A stretch of DNA of 64,000 nt from Peptococcaceae bacterium (GTDB lineage Bacteria > Bacillota > Desulfotomaculia > Desulfotomaculales > JACDOK01): NCBI GenBank assembly GCA_017656185.1, contig JACDOK010000002.1, positions 115,703 through 179,702 on the forward strand, given 5' to 3'. This document shows, in pieces, positions 1 to 10,515 of this stretch. Below the pieces are notes generated by a model. The model ran no database searches, was not told where the DNA came from, and was given only the letters and a program-made list of their open reading frames with translations. The position numbers and the translations under genes are program-made. Numbering within the stretch: position 1 is the stretch's first letter; the number at the start of each line of letters is the position of its first letter.

Positions 1-1890
<1,890 letters not shown>

Positions 1891-1945
1891 ATAATTTATG
1901 GTGACGATATCATTAACATTTTTGCTTTAAGGGCTGAGGGATGGG

Positions 1946-1980
1946 AAAAGAACAGCTTACAAACGAGCTGTTCTTTTTTA
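1946..1980 (+). terminator. Rho-independent terminator of gyrB
   Basis: A perfect 12-bp stem (AAAAGAACAGCT with AGCTGTTCTTTT) and an 8-nt loop, running into T residues, 56 nt after the gyrB stop. Confidence 0.9.
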
Positions 1981-2560
1981 TTTATCCCCAGAGTTATCCT
2001 CCTGATCCACAGCTAATATAATCCCTAATAGACAAATTCAAAAGACACTATTCCCATGATTATCCTTTTTGTCCACAACCGGAAAAATTATGGCTTATTA
2101 TGTAAAATAATGTGTGTTTATGGTATACCTGTTTAATTAGTGTAAGCCTTATGTTTTCTAATACTTAAAGATTTGAGAGTGCGTTTACTGTTAAATATTA
2201 CCAGATTTCATAGTACCAGTTAAAAATAAAAAATTATTAATCTCCACAAGGAAAAGCAAATTGCAAATCCTAAAATCAGGCGCAAAATAACAAAATCACC
2301 GGTATATTACGATAGTTTTAAAATAAGTTTATTATACTTTGATTTTATAAACGCTGCACCACATGCTTAATAAAACTCAAAAACCCCTCCACAATTTTGT
2401 CGTTATCATCCACAGGGTCAGATCTAGTTTAAAATTCCTTAACATGCTCCAATTTTCGACCTTATTGTTATCAATATCACAAAAGGTACCGCCGTCCCAA
2501 GCACCCTTTATGACTAAAAAATGAATTAACTGGTAATTGATACTAACAAAGGGGGGACAA
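1981..2560. other. AT-rich gap with near-consensus DnaA boxes
   Basis: About 580 bases, clearly more AT-rich than the flanking genes and without a convincing gene. Four sequences differ by one base from the DnaA box TTATCCACA, all in the same orientation: TTATCCCCA (1982-1990), TGATCCACA (2003-2011), TTGTCCACA (2069-2077) and TCATCCACA (2406-2414). Weaker CTCCACA forms lie at 2241-2248 and 2387-2393. A further TTATCCCCA lies at 3574-3582 past the amidase gene. gyrB and gyrA are commonly near the Firmicute origin, so this may be DnaA-binding DNA. The functional role is inferred. Confidence 0.45.
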
Positions 2561-2562
2561 CG

Positions 2563-2646
2563 GTGAGTAGAATTCTCGGATTACTGAAAAAATTATGGCC
2601 TTTCAATCGTAGGGGAGAACTTCCCGAAAACCAAAAACAGCAATAA
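2563..2646 (+). CDS. Putative 27-residue small protein
   Basis: A GTG-initiated frame of 27 codons with a strong ribosome binding site (AAAGGGGGG, then about 6 nt to GTG). It encodes an N-terminal hydrophobic/basic stretch (SRILGLLKKLWPFNRRG) and a polar tail (ELPENQKQQ). The first part could form an amphipathic helix. A hairpin terminator follows at 2706, which suggests a separate short transcript. It could be a small membrane-active peptide, a leader peptide or a chance frame. No family is recognised. Confidence 0.4.
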   Translation: MSRILGLLKKLWPFNRRGELPENQKQQ

Positions 2647-2705
2647 TTTGGTTGATAATTGATTATTATGGTTATATATGGGAAAAATCCGGTCCATTCT
2701 TAGAG

Positions 2706-2748
2706 GAGCACAAGGCGTTTTATAAGAGCCTCTGTGCTCTTTTTGTCT
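2706..2748 (+). terminator. Probable intrinsic terminator
   Basis: An imperfect hairpin (GAGCACAAGGC with GCCTCTGTGCTC, 2-nt bulge) followed by TTTTTG, about 60 nt after the small frame at 2563-2646 and before the amidase gene. Confidence 0.6.
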
Positions 2749-2832
2749 TTGACCGGTTCTAATTGCCCCTGGTGCCAGTATTTATTCAATATCATGATTT
2801 TGCCGCGTTCCGAACCCGGGGAGTGATATTAA

Positions 2833-3564
2833 ATGCACGTATTCCTGGCTTTGCGGCGCAAAATCGTTGCTGAAGTCTTTCTGCTGGCGCTTTTTGTAAC
2901 TGCTTTGGGAACAGTTACAGTAGTGTTTTCGGCTCCGCCAGGTTCATGTATAAACATTGTCATTGATCCGGGCCACGGTGGAGAGGACCCGGGAGCACTG
3001 GATAGGGAGGGGCATGAAGAAGAAGATATCAATCTGGCAGTGGCCTTGTACCTGGCGGATTACCTAAAGGCACAAGGTTTTAACGTAATTTTGACAAGGC
3101 GTTATGATACCGATTATGTACTACCTAAGCCTTTTCGGAAAGGAAAAACCAAGAAAAGATGCGACCTTGACCGGCGTATCGCCCTGGCCGTGCGGCATTA
3201 CGCCAGCGCATACATAAGCCTGCACGTCAATACGGGAAGGCCTTCTTCACGTGGTGCCGAAAGTTATTATCACCCTAAATCCCTGGATAGTAAGATCCTG
3301 GCGGAAAGTATCCAGCAGGAACTTTGGTCTTTACCGGGTATGCCCAAGAAAAAGGCCCGGCCGGCTAATTATTACCTTTTGAGCCGTACACCCATGGCAT
3401 CGGTGATCGTTGAGATGGGGTATCTGACTAATCCTGTTGAACGCCGCAACCTTTTAAATCCCGCCTACCAAAAGCAACTGGCTCAAGCCCTTTCCCGCGG
3501 TATTGTTTTGTATTGCCAGCGCAAGGCTCTCCGAAACGTCCCAACCTTTTGCCCGGCTTTCTGA
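2833..3564 (+). CDS. cwlD: N-acetylmuramoyl-L-alanine amidase, CwlD-like
   Basis: Amidase_3-family zinc hydrolase that cleaves the stem peptide from muramic acid. CwlD proteins do this when making muramic-delta-lactam in spore cortex. The 243-residue product has an N-terminal membrane or signal segment (about residues 12-33), zinc-ligand motifs DPGHGG (about 45-50), a following Glu in EEEDIN, and SLHVN, and the catalytic Glu region VEMGYLTN. It lies alone between gyrB and gyrA. The SD in front of the ATG is weak (GGGGAG, 9 nt away). Assignment to the family is firm. The CwlD subfamily is inferred from size and single-domain layout. Confidence 0.85.
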   Translation: MHVFLALRRKIVAEVFLLALFVTALGTVTVVFSAPPGSCINIVIDPGHGGEDPGALDREGHEEEDINLAVALYLADYLKAQGFNVILTRRYDTDYVLPKPFRKGKTKKRCDLDRRIALAVRHYASAYISLHVNTGRPSSRGAESYYHPKSLDSKILAESIQQELWSLPGMPKKKARPANYYLLSRTPMASVIVEMGYLTNPVERRNLLNPAYQKQLAQALSRGIVLYCQRKALRNVPTFCPAF

Positions 3565-3840
3565 AATTCCTTTTTATCCCCAGAATTATCCTCCGTATTC
3601 ACAGGTGTGCTTCCCGGATTTTTAGGGTATCCCTTTCGAATTCATGTTTTAGACAGGATTAACAGGATGTACCAGGATAATATGTTTTAAGTTAAAATGG
3701 GAATATCGACCACACTGCTGGTGGTTGTGGGCTTGGTCCTAATTACTTGACGCCTGTTTTACCCCTATGGCTTTTTGAAATACTATAGTATAAAATAAGG
3801 AATAACATGGCTATTTCTGTGCTTGAAGGAGGCAAAATAG

Positions 3841-6264
3841 TTGGCCGTTAACCCGGGTAAAGTGATACCTATTGATATCAATGACGAAATGAAGCAGTCC
3901 TACCTGGACTACGCCATGAGCGTGATTGTGGGACGGGCCCTGCCCGATGTCCGGGACGGGCTGAAACCGGTGCACCGGCGTATTTTATACGCGATGCACA
4001 ATCTCGGCATTACGCCGGACAAGCCGCACCGCAAGTCGGCTTACGTGGTAGGTGAAGTACTTGCCAAATACCACCCGCACGGGGACTCCGCCGTTTATGA
4101 TGCCCTGGTGCGTTTGGCGCAGGATTTTTCCTGTCGCTACCCGCTTATAAACGGTCACGGCAATTTCGGTTCCATTGACGGTGATGCGGCGGCCGCAATG
4201 CGGTACACGGAAGCACGCATGTCACCTATTGCGCCGCAATTACTGGCCGATATTGAAAAGAACACGGTCGATTTTATTCCTAACTACGACGGCACCAGCA
4301 AGGAGCCGGTGGTCCTGCCGTCACGTTTTCCCAACCTGCTTGTTAACGGGTCTTCGGGCATCGCAGTTGGGATGGCTACTAACATCCCGCCGCACAACTT
4401 AACAGAGGTCGTTAACGGCCTAATTCATCTCATCGATCACCCTGAAGCCGGCGTTGACGAGCTTATGCGGTATATTCCGGGACCGGATTTCCCGACGGCC
4501 GGCATCATTCTGGGTAATGACGGCATTAAGCGCGCCTACCGTACCGGCCGGGGCACCATTAAAATACGCGGTCGTGCCACCATTGAGAAAAAGGGTAACA
4601 AACAGGTCATTATTATTACCGAGCTGCCATACCAGGTAAACAAAGCACGGTTGGTGGAAAAAATCGCCGAACTGGTGCGGGAAAAGAAAATTGCCGGCAT
4701 CAGCGATTTGCGGGACGAGTCGGACCGCAAGGGTATGCGTATTGTCATTGAAGTCCGCCGTGATGCCAACGCCAACGTGGTGCTCAATCACCTGTACAAA
4801 CATACCCAGTTACAGGAGACTTTTGGCGTGATTATGTTGGCCCTGGTGGACGGGGAACCCAAGGTTCTGGGTTTAAAGGATGTACTGTACCATTACCTGC
4901 AGCACCAGAAGGACGTTATTATTCGCCGGACGAAATTCAATTTGGAAAAGGCCCGCGAGCGGCTGCATATTGTAGAGGGCTTGCGTATTGCCCTGCAGCA
5001 CCTGGACGATGTTATCACTACCATCCGCCGTTCGAGAGACGTCAGCGAAGCGCGGCAGGCTTTGATGGATAATTTCGGTCTGACCGAGAAACAGGCCCAG
5101 GCCATTTTGGACATGCGGCTCCAGCGGTTAACCGCGTTAGAGCGCGAGAAGCTGGAGGCGGAGTACCGGGATCTTTTGGCTAAGATTGAGTACTTTGAAG
5201 CGATCCTGGCCTCAGAAGCGAAAGTGCTCGAGGTCATTAAGGATGAACTTGCCGTCATCAGGGATAAATTCGGCGACGAGCGGCGTACCGAAATTACCTT
5301 TGATGACAGCGAATTGAAACCGGAGGACCTCATTCCCCGCGAAGAAGTGGTCGTTACCATTACCCGCTACGGTTACGCCAAGCGCATTGCGGCCGCCGCT
5401 TACCGCAGCCAGCGCCGGGGAGGACACGGTATTACCGGTATCGAACCCAAAACGGCTGATTTTGTGCAGCATTTCTTTGTTACTAACACCCATGATCACC
5501 TGCTCTTTTTTACGAATAAGGGGAAAGTATACCGGCTGAAGGTGTATGGAATTCCGGCTGCCGGGCGGCACGCGCGGGGCACGGCTTTGGTTAACCTTAT
5601 CCCGCTAAGTGATAAAGAGTGGGTGACTGCGGTCATTCCTGTACGCAGTTTTGATAATGCGTACCTCTTTATGGTCACCCGTCGCGGTATTGTCAAAAAG
5701 ACGCGTCTGGAAGAATACGATACCGTACGGCGGGACGGCGTTATTGCCCTTAGTCTGGACGAAGGGGACCGGCTGGTTGATGTGAAAATCACCAACGGTA
5801 AACAGGAAATTATTTTGGGGACCAGAAACGGTATGGCCATACGTTTCAATGAAACCGATGTGCGGCCAATGGGCCGGACGGCGCGAGGAGTACGCGGGAT
5901 AACGCTGGATGATGACGATTACGTAATCGGGATGGATATTGTTCATCCCGGAGGGCGGGTACTGACGGTAACTGAAAAGGGATACGGCAAACTTACCCCG
6001 CTAGAAGAATTCCGGACCCAATCACGCGGCGGAAAGGGGCTGATAGCCAGCCGTGTTACTGCGCGTAACGGTAATGTTGTGGGTTTGAAAGTATTTCACG
6101 ATCAATCGGAAGAATTTATGATGGTTAGTAAAAACGGGGTGGTAATTCGCCTTAAGGTCAAGGATGTATCGGAGTTTGGCCGCGCCACTCAGGGTGTCGT
6201 GTTGATGCGCCTGGGGGCAGGCGATTCTGTAGTAGCCGTGGCCAGAATTGCCAAAGAAGAATAA
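3841..6264 (+). CDS. gyrA: DNA gyrase subunit A
   Basis: Breakage-reunion subunit of gyrase, 807 residues, normal for the family. The active-site Tyr is at about residue 122 (MRYTEARM). The quinolone-region sequence [14 protein letters not shown] has the ordinary Ser83 and Asp87 residues. The GyrA-box (QRRGGHG), which marks the DNA-wrapping C-terminal domain, follows the breakage domain. The start is TTG, chosen because of the perfect AAGGAGG seven bases before it. Two usp genes follow closely. Confidence 0.98.
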   Translation: MAVNPGKVIPIDINDEMKQSYLDYAMSVIVGRALPDVRDGLKPVHRRILYAMHNLGITPDKPHRKSAYVVGEVLAKYHPHGDSAVYDALVRLAQDFSCRYPLINGHGNFGSIDGDAAAAMRYTEARMSPIAPQLLADIEKNTVDFIPNYDGTSKEPVVLPSRFPNLLVNGSSGIAVGMATNIPPHNLTEVVNGLIHLIDHPEAGVDELMRYIPGPDFPTAGIILGNDGIKRAYRTGRGTIKIRGRATIEKKGNKQVIIITELPYQVNKARLVEKIAELVREKKIAGISDLRDESDRKGMRIVIEVRRDANANVVLNHLYKHTQLQETFGVIMLALVDGEPKVLGLKDVLYHYLQHQKDVIIRRTKFNLEKARERLHIVEGLRIALQHLDDVITTIRRSRDVSEARQALMDNFGLTEKQAQAILDMRLQRLTALEREKLEAEYRDLLAKIEYFEAILASEAKVLEVIKDELAVIRDKFGDERRTEITFDDSELKPEDLIPREEVVVTITRYGYAKRIAAAAYRSQRRGGHGITGIEPKTADFVQHFFVTNTHDHLLFFTNKGKVYRLKVYGIPAAGRHARGTALVNLIPLSDKEWVTAVIPVRSFDNAYLFMVTRRGIVKKTRLEEYDTVRRDGVIALSLDEGDRLVDVKITNGKQEIILGTRNGMAIRFNETDVRPMGRTARGVRGITLDDDDYVIGMDIVHPGGRVLTVTEKGYGKLTPLEEFRTQSRGGKGLIASRVTARNGNVVGLKVFHDQSEEFMMVSKNGVVIRLKVKDVSEFGRATQGVVLMRLGAGDSVVAVARIAKEE

Positions 6265-6283
6265 TTCTGTGGGGGTGTAAACG

Positions 6284-6736
6284 ATGATAAACAACGTCTT
6301 GGTACCTACCGACGGCTCCGAGTATTCCATGCGGGCGGCCAAGTATGCTGCCCAACTGGCTGAACTCAATCCCGACATCAAAGTGACAGTTTTTACTGTT
6401 GATTCGGTACCCCGCCGGTTTGTGGAACGGCACCTGTACTGGGTGGCGGCCGACAAGGGTAAGCAGGGCAAAAATATCGAGGATATGTTTGCCGAAGAGC
6501 GCAACCGCATTCTGGAACAGACAGAAGCCATATTCAAGGAAAAGGGTATCGAGGTGAAATGCGATCACAGCGCCGGCAATCCGGCCGAAGAGATCTGTGA
6601 GTATGCCCGGACGCATGATATTCAACTGATTATAATGGGTACCCGGGGCATGAGCGGTTTACAGGAAATATTTATGGGCAGTGTCAGCCATAAGGTACTG
6701 CATTTATCTCCGTGTCCCGTGATCCTTGTCAAGTAA
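6284..6736 (+). CDS. Universal stress protein, UspA family (first of two)
   Basis: 150-residue single UspA domain. The N-terminal VLVPTDGSEYSMRAAKYA strand-helix and the C-terminal ATP-binding signature GTRGMSGLQEIFMGS (G-2x-G-9x-G-S pattern) are present, so this is the nucleotide-binding type. It starts 20 bases after gyrA with SD GGGGGTG and is followed after 11 bases by a second usp gene, so the two are probably co-transcribed. The specific stress is unknown. Confidence 0.92.
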   Translation: MINNVLVPTDGSEYSMRAAKYAAQLAELNPDIKVTVFTVDSVPRRFVERHLYWVAADKGKQGKNIEDMFAEERNRILEQTEAIFKEKGIEVKCDHSAGNPAEEICEYARTHDIQLIIMGTRGMSGLQEIFMGSVSHKVLHLSPCPVILVK

Positions 6737-6747
6737 GGGGGAGAATC

Positions 6748-7182
6748 ATGGCTTTCAATATTCTTCTGGCTGCCGATGGATCGAATCCGTCCTTCCGTGC
6801 CGCTGAAAAAGTGTTGGAACTGCTGCGTATGAACCCTGAAATTAACGTCACGGTAATTACGGTTTATCCGGGTGGGGAAGCGGCAGCGGACAACGATTTC
6901 TCTTTTGTAATGAATGAAAATATCAAGGATGCCATTGACGAGCAGCTAAGAAAGACTACTGATAAATACCGGGAGTTTTTCAAGGCGGCAGGGTTTGATG
7001 TTGACGTCCAGCACAGGTATGGCGATCCCGCTGAACGGGTCTGCCGTTTTGCTGAAAACCGTAATTATGACCTGGTGGTGGTCGGCACCCGCGGGCTTAA
7101 AGGTTTCGAGGGCCTTGTGCTCGGCAGCGTGGCACACAAGATCATTCACAGGTGTAAGATGCCGGTAATGCTGGTGAGGTAA
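6748..7182 (+). CDS. Universal stress protein, UspA family (second of two)
   Basis: 144-residue UspA domain (FNILLAADGSNPSF at the N-terminus; VVGTRGLKGFEGLVLGSVAHKI near the C-terminus, ATP-binding type). The frame opens upstream inside the previous gene, but the ATG at 6748 has SD AAGGGGGAG and gives the canonical N-terminus, so it is preferred. It is a diverged tandem partner of the gene at 6284. An array of seven-base repeats begins two bases after its stop codon. Confidence 0.92.
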   Translation: MAFNILLAADGSNPSFRAAEKVLELLRMNPEINVTVITVYPGGEAAADNDFSFVMNENIKDAIDEQLRKTTDKYREFFKAAGFDVDVQHRYGDPAERVCRFAENRNYDLVVVGTRGLKGFEGLVLGSVAHKIIHRCKMPVMLVR

Positions 7183-7184
7183 AT

Positions 7185-7240
7185 AGTGAGCAGTAAGCAG
7201 GAAACAGTAAACAGTAAACAGTAAACAGTAAACAGTAATC
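7185..7240 (+). repeat. Heptamer tandem array (AGTAAAC-type, 8 units)
   Basis: Eight consecutive 7-base units: AGTGAGC, AGTAAGC, AGGAAAC, AGTAAAC four times, AGTAATC. The array starts two bases after the usp stop codon. Related heptamer arrays occur at 47445-47465, 50388-50422 (opposite strand) and 63473-63528. Confidence 0.9.
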
Positions 7241-7260
7241 GGGATTGGTAATTGTGATTT

Positions 7261-7295
7261 AGGGCCTATTGGTTCTTATGGGCCCTTTTATTTTA
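7261..7295 (+). terminator. Probable terminator after usp pair
   Basis: AGGGCC and GGGCCCT can pair across about 13 bases and are followed by TTTTATTTTATTT. The stem is short, so confidence is moderate. Confidence 0.55.
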
Positions 7296-7368
7296 TTTGG
7301 CCCAATGGCGGCTCCATATTCCCGATGTCGGTGATATCTTGGATGCTATTGATGTTCAGCAGCGTTAT

Positions 7369-7413
7369 CCAGCACTCAGATAAGCACCAAATGCAAGCCA
7401 ACCTGAGTGCTGG
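7369..7413. repeat. 45-bp palindromic repeat, copy 1
   Basis: CCAGCACTCAG (7369-7379) and its exact reverse complement CTGAGTGCTGG (7403-7413) bound a 23-base centre containing TAAGC and ATGC. The same layout recurs at 13635-13680 and 42486-42530, and the right arm recurs at 59660-59670. There is no coding potential. Confidence 0.9.
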
Positions 7414-7448
7414 AGGGCGAATGACAGCAAGCGGAGCAAATCTCTAAT

Positions 7449-7482
7449 GGATACTCTACTGAATTTCTACTGGATCTCTACC
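7449..7482 (-). repeat. 11-bp tandem repeat, three units (minus orientation)
   Basis: Read on the minus strand the units are GGTAGAGATCC, AGTAGAAATTC and AGTAGAGTATCC. They match the array after serS (13387-13453) and the array after atpE (58352-58406). Confidence 0.8.
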
Positions 7483-7489
7483 GTCGTTA

Positions 7490-7516
7490 TTGTCAATCCG
7501 CTGCGGGTGTTATAAT
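7490..7516 (+). promoter_or_regulatory. Probable promoter of pdxST
   Basis: A perfect -10 TATAAT (7511-7516) with an upstream TG (extended -10). A TTGTCA at 7490-7495 is only 15 bases away, so the -35 is weak or poorly spaced. It lies 42 bases before the pdxS start. Confidence 0.6.
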
Positions 7517-7558
7517 ATATGGGACGTAAAGACTTAGGAGAAGCGGAGGCGTGTGTAT

Positions 7559-8443
7559 ATGGCGGAGAAGGGAACGTGGACGGTTAAAAAGGGCCTGGCC
7601 GAGATGCTTAAGGGCGGCGTGATCATGGACGTCACAACCCCGGAACAGGCCAAGATTGCAGAGGAAGCGGGAGCCTGCGCCGTCATGGCTTTGGAGCGGG
7701 TGCCTGCCGACATCCGTGCGGCCGGCGGTGTGGCCAGAATGGCCAATCTCAAGATTATCAAGAGAATTATGGATGCTGTGACTATTCCTGTGATGGCCAA
7801 GGTGCGTATCGGCCACTTTGTCGAGGCTCAAATTCTGGAGGCCATCGGGGTGGACTATATTGACGAGAGTGAGGTTTTGACCCCGGTGGACGAGCAGTTC
7901 CATATCAACAAGCATAACTTTAAGGTACCGTTTGTATGCGGTGCCCGCAACCTGGGAGAGGCTTTGCGCCGTATCGCCGAAGGTGCGGCCATGATCCGCA
8001 CCAAGGGCGAGCCGGGTACCGGTAACGTCGTCGAGGCGGTACGCCACATGCGCATGGTGTCCGACGAAATCCGCCGCCTGACCGTGCTACCGGAGGAGGA
8101 ACTGGTCACGGTGGCCAAGGAAATGGGAGCCCCTGTGGAGCTTGTCAAACAGGTTGCCAAAAAGGGCAAGCTGCCGGTAGTAAACTTTGCTGCGGGCGGT
8201 ATCGCCACCCCGGCCGACGCGGCCATGATGATGCAGTTGGGCTGCGACGGTATTTTTGTCGGATCCGGCATTTTTAAATCCCAGGATCCCAAAGCGCGGG
8301 CTGAGGCTATTGTAGCGGCTACCACGCACTATAACGATCCCAAGATTCTGGCTGAGATTTCCGAAGATTTAGGGGAGGCTATGCCGGGACTTGAGATTTC
8401 GACCATCGCACCTAACGAGCGCATGCAGGAGCGTGGCTGGTAA
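7559..8443 (+). CDS. pdxS: Pyridoxal 5'-phosphate synthase, lyase subunit
   Basis: PdxS (YaaD/SNZ family) condenses ribose 5-phosphate, glyceraldehyde 3-phosphate and ammonia to PLP, with ammonia supplied by PdxT. 294 residues, the usual size. The conserved TIM-barrel segments are visible: [34 protein letters not shown] with the active-site Lys, and [17 protein letters not shown]. The ATG at 7559 is preferred over the GTG two codons earlier because GGAGG ends 9 bases before it. pdxT follows after three bases. Confidence 0.97.
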   Translation: MAEKGTWTVKKGLAEMLKGGVIMDVTTPEQAKIAEEAGACAVMALERVPADIRAAGGVARMANLKIIKRIMDAVTIPVMAKVRIGHFVEAQILEAIGVDYIDESEVLTPVDEQFHINKHNFKVPFVCGARNLGEALRRIAEGAAMIRTKGEPGTGNVVEAVRHMRMVSDEIRRLTVLPEEELVTVAKEMGAPVELVKQVAKKGKLPVVNFAAGGIATPADAAMMMQLGCDGIFVGSGIFKSQDPKARAEAIVAATTHYNDPKILAEISEDLGEAMPGLEISTIAPNERMQERGW

Positions 8444-8446
8444 ATC

Positions 8447-9013
8447 ATGCGTGTGGGTGTGCTGGCTTTACAGGGAGCCTTTCTGGAACACTGTCGATCC
8501 TTAAGGGCCTGCGGGGCCGATCCGGTCGAGATTAGGAAACCGGAACAGCTGGAAGGCTGCCGGGCATTGGTGATTCCCGGTGGGGAAAGCACTACGATGG
8601 GCAGGTTGATGACCGCTTACGATTTACTAACCCCCATCCGGGAGATGGCCGCTGCCGGTACTCCGATTTTCGGTACCTGCGCCGGTATGGTCATGCTGGC
8701 CCGGCAGGTTGAGGGATTGGACCAGACCCTCCTGGGTTTGATGAATATCACGGTGAAGCGTAACGGTTTTGGCCGCCAGGTGGACAGCTTTGAGGCCGAT
8801 CTGCAAATCCCCGTTCTGGGGAAGGAGCCGCTGCGGGGCGTATTTATTCGTGCCCCTTATATTACCGCTTTGGGAGAAGGGGTTGAAGTGCTAGCGGTTT
8901 ATCATGATAAAATTGTTTTGGTACGGCAGGGAAAACTTTTGGCCGCTTCCTTCCATCCCGAATTGACTGATGATCTAAGGCTGCATAAATATTTCTTGGA
9001 ATTTGTCGCATAA
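8447..9013 (+). CDS. pdxT: Pyridoxal 5'-phosphate synthase, glutaminase subunit
   Basis: PdxT (YaaE/SNO family) hydrolyses glutamine and channels ammonia to PdxS. 188 residues. The class I amidotransferase features are present: PGGESTTMGRL, nucleophile Cys in FGTCAGMVMLA, and the His-Glu pair in SFHPELTDD. It starts three bases after pdxS with no separate promoter, so translation of the two is likely coupled. Confidence 0.96.
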   Translation: MRVGVLALQGAFLEHCRSLRACGADPVEIRKPEQLEGCRALVIPGGESTTMGRLMTAYDLLTPIREMAAAGTPIFGTCAGMVMLARQVEGLDQTLLGLMNITVKRNGFGRQVDSFEADLQIPVLGKEPLRGVFIRAPYITALGEGVEVLAVYHDKIVLVRQGKLLAASFHPELTDDLRLHKYFLEFVA

Positions 9014-9026
9014 ACGGATTTGGTGC

Positions 9027-9055
9027 TTGCATTTAAATGTTACTTGTAGTATAAT
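9027..9055 (+). promoter_or_regulatory. Sigma-A type promoter of the serine T-box operon
   Basis: TTGCAT (9027-9032), 17 bases, TATAAT (9050-9055). It lies directly upstream of the T-box leader. Confidence 0.8.
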
Positions 9056-9061
9056 ACGTGG

Positions 9062-9322
9062 CATCCAAAAATCATGTAAACTCGAGGAAGGGAAAAAGTA
9101 GCTGTTTTATTGCTCCTTCAGAGAGCCGGTGGTGGCTGCGAACCGGTGGAGCAGGACAGTGAATTCCGTCCTGGAGAGGTCCCGCTGAAGCCGAGTAAGC
9201 GGGAACGGCGAAGCCGTTATCTTCTCAAGGGGGTCGCTGTTTCGGCGGCCAACTAGGGTGGCAACGCGGGAGCAAGCCTCTCGTCCCTTGTGTAATGCAG
9301 GGGGCGGGAGGCTTTAATTTTT
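9062..9322 (+). promoter_or_regulatory. T-box riboswitch leader, probably tRNA-Ser
   Basis: A transcription-attenuation leader that senses uncharged tRNA. The T-box sequence AGGGTGGCAACGCGGG is at 9255-9270. It is followed by a terminator hairpin, CCTCTCGTCCC against GGGGGCGGGAGG, whose 3' arm runs into TTTAATTTTT. The Stem I distal part GAGAGCCGGTGGTGG...GAACCGG is present. GTGAAT followed by TCC (9165-9167) lies where the specifier loop is expected, and TCC is a serine codon. The downstream genes (aminotransferase, serA, serS) fit serine. The specifier was placed by eye. Confidence 0.88.
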
Positions 9323-9366
9323 ATCTTTATGCCTTAAATAAATATCGAAAGGGAGAGAAGGAAACC

Positions 9367-10515
9367 ATGCACAAACTACGCCTAATGATTCCGGGACCCA
9401 CTCCGGTCCCGCCGCAGGTCAGTGAAGCGATGGCCCGTCCCATGATCGGGCATCGCAGCAAAGACTTTGCGGCCTTGATGGAGAGGTTGCAGTCCAAACT
9501 GCGGCAGGTACTGCAAACCGAAAACGAGGTTATTGTTACTACCAGTTCCGGGACCGGGGGTATGGAAACGGCGGTGGCCAATACCGTAAACCCCGGGGAC
9601 AAGGTGCTGGTCTTGGAGGCCGGCAAGTTCGGGGAACGCTGGCTTGAGCTTACCCGTGTCTACGGGGCTGATGTTGAGGAACTTCATTTTGAATGGGGGC
9701 GGCCCTACGACCTGGAGGCCGTAAAAGCCAGGCTGGACGCTCATCCCGACATAAAAGCCGTTTTTGCCACCTTAAATGAAACTTCTACCGGGGTGGTGCA
9801 CGACATTGCCGGGCTGGGTGCCCTGCTCAAGGGAAGGGACACCCTGCTGGTGGTGGACGGTGTCAGCGGGATTGGCGGCATCGATTTCAACCCCGACGAG
9901 ACGGGAGTGGATATCCTGGTTACGGCTTCCCAAAAGGCGCTGATGGTACCGCCGGGCTTGGCGATTGTCAGCGTCAGCGCGAAGGCGTGGCAGGTTATTG
10001 AAAAGTGCCGTTCTCCACGCTACTACTTCAGCTTGAAAAAGGCACGCAAATCGCTGGCCAAATGGAATACGGCCTACACGCCGGGAGTCTCTTTGTTCTT
10101 CGCTCTGGAAGCGGCGCTGGATTTGATTTTAGACGAAGGACTGGTTAACGTGTTTCACCGTCACGATTTAATGGCGCGGGCAACACGCCGGGCGGTCAAG
10201 GTGCTGGGCCTGGAACTGCTGCCGCCGGAAGAGTATGCCTCCCCGGTGGTTACGGCGGTTAAGGCACCCGACGGTATCAAGGTTGACGATTTGCGCAAGC
10301 TGCTCCTTGACAAGTACGGTGTGCTTTTCGCCGGCGGACAGGCTAGCCTCAAAGGTAAGATCTTTAGAATCGCCCATATGGGGTATGCCGACCGCATGGA
10401 TGTTCTCACGGCCGTTGCCTCTCTGGAAATGGCGCTGGTGGAATTGGGTTACCCGGTACAGCTCGGCAGCGGGGTACGGGCGGCTCAGGAAGTATTCCTG
10501 GGAGGTGCAGAATAA
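9367..10515 (+). CDS. Class V aminotransferase (serine/alanine-glyoxylate type), probable SerC substitute
   Basis: PLP-dependent fold-type I aminotransferase, 382 residues, of the alanine-glyoxylate/serine-pyruvate group (MIPGPTPVPPQVSEAMARPMIGHRS; Schiff-base Lys in VTASQKALMVPPGL). It overlaps serA by one base and lies behind a serine-type T-box, so it probably makes phosphoserine from 3-phosphohydroxypyruvate, as related enzymes do where classical SerC is absent. That role is inferred. The frame extends upstream into the T-box terminator; the ATG at 9367 with GGGAGAGAAGG before it is the supported start. Confidence 0.9.
   Translation: MHKLRLMIPGPTPVPPQVSEAMARPMIGHRSKDFAALMERLQSKLRQVLQTENEVIVTTSSGTGGMETAVANTVNPGDKVLVLEAGKFGERWLELTRVYGADVEELHFEWGRPYDLEAVKARLDAHPDIKAVFATLNETSTGVVHDIAGLGALLKGRDTLLVVDGVSGIGGIDFNPDETGVDILVTASQKALMVPPGLAIVSVSAKAWQVIEKCRSPRYYFSLKKARKSLAKWNTAYTPGVSLFFALEAALDLILDEGLVNVFHRHDLMARATRRAVKVLGLELLPPEEYASPVVTAVKAPDGIKVDDLRKLLLDKYGVLFAGGQASLKGKIFRIAHMGYADRMDVLTAVASLEMALVELGYPVQLGSGVRAAQEVFLGGAE

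Noticed and set aside
7185..7240. CRISPR-like repetitive stretch
   Set aside because: Contiguous 7-base units without spacers and no cas genes in the window; it is a simple tandem array.
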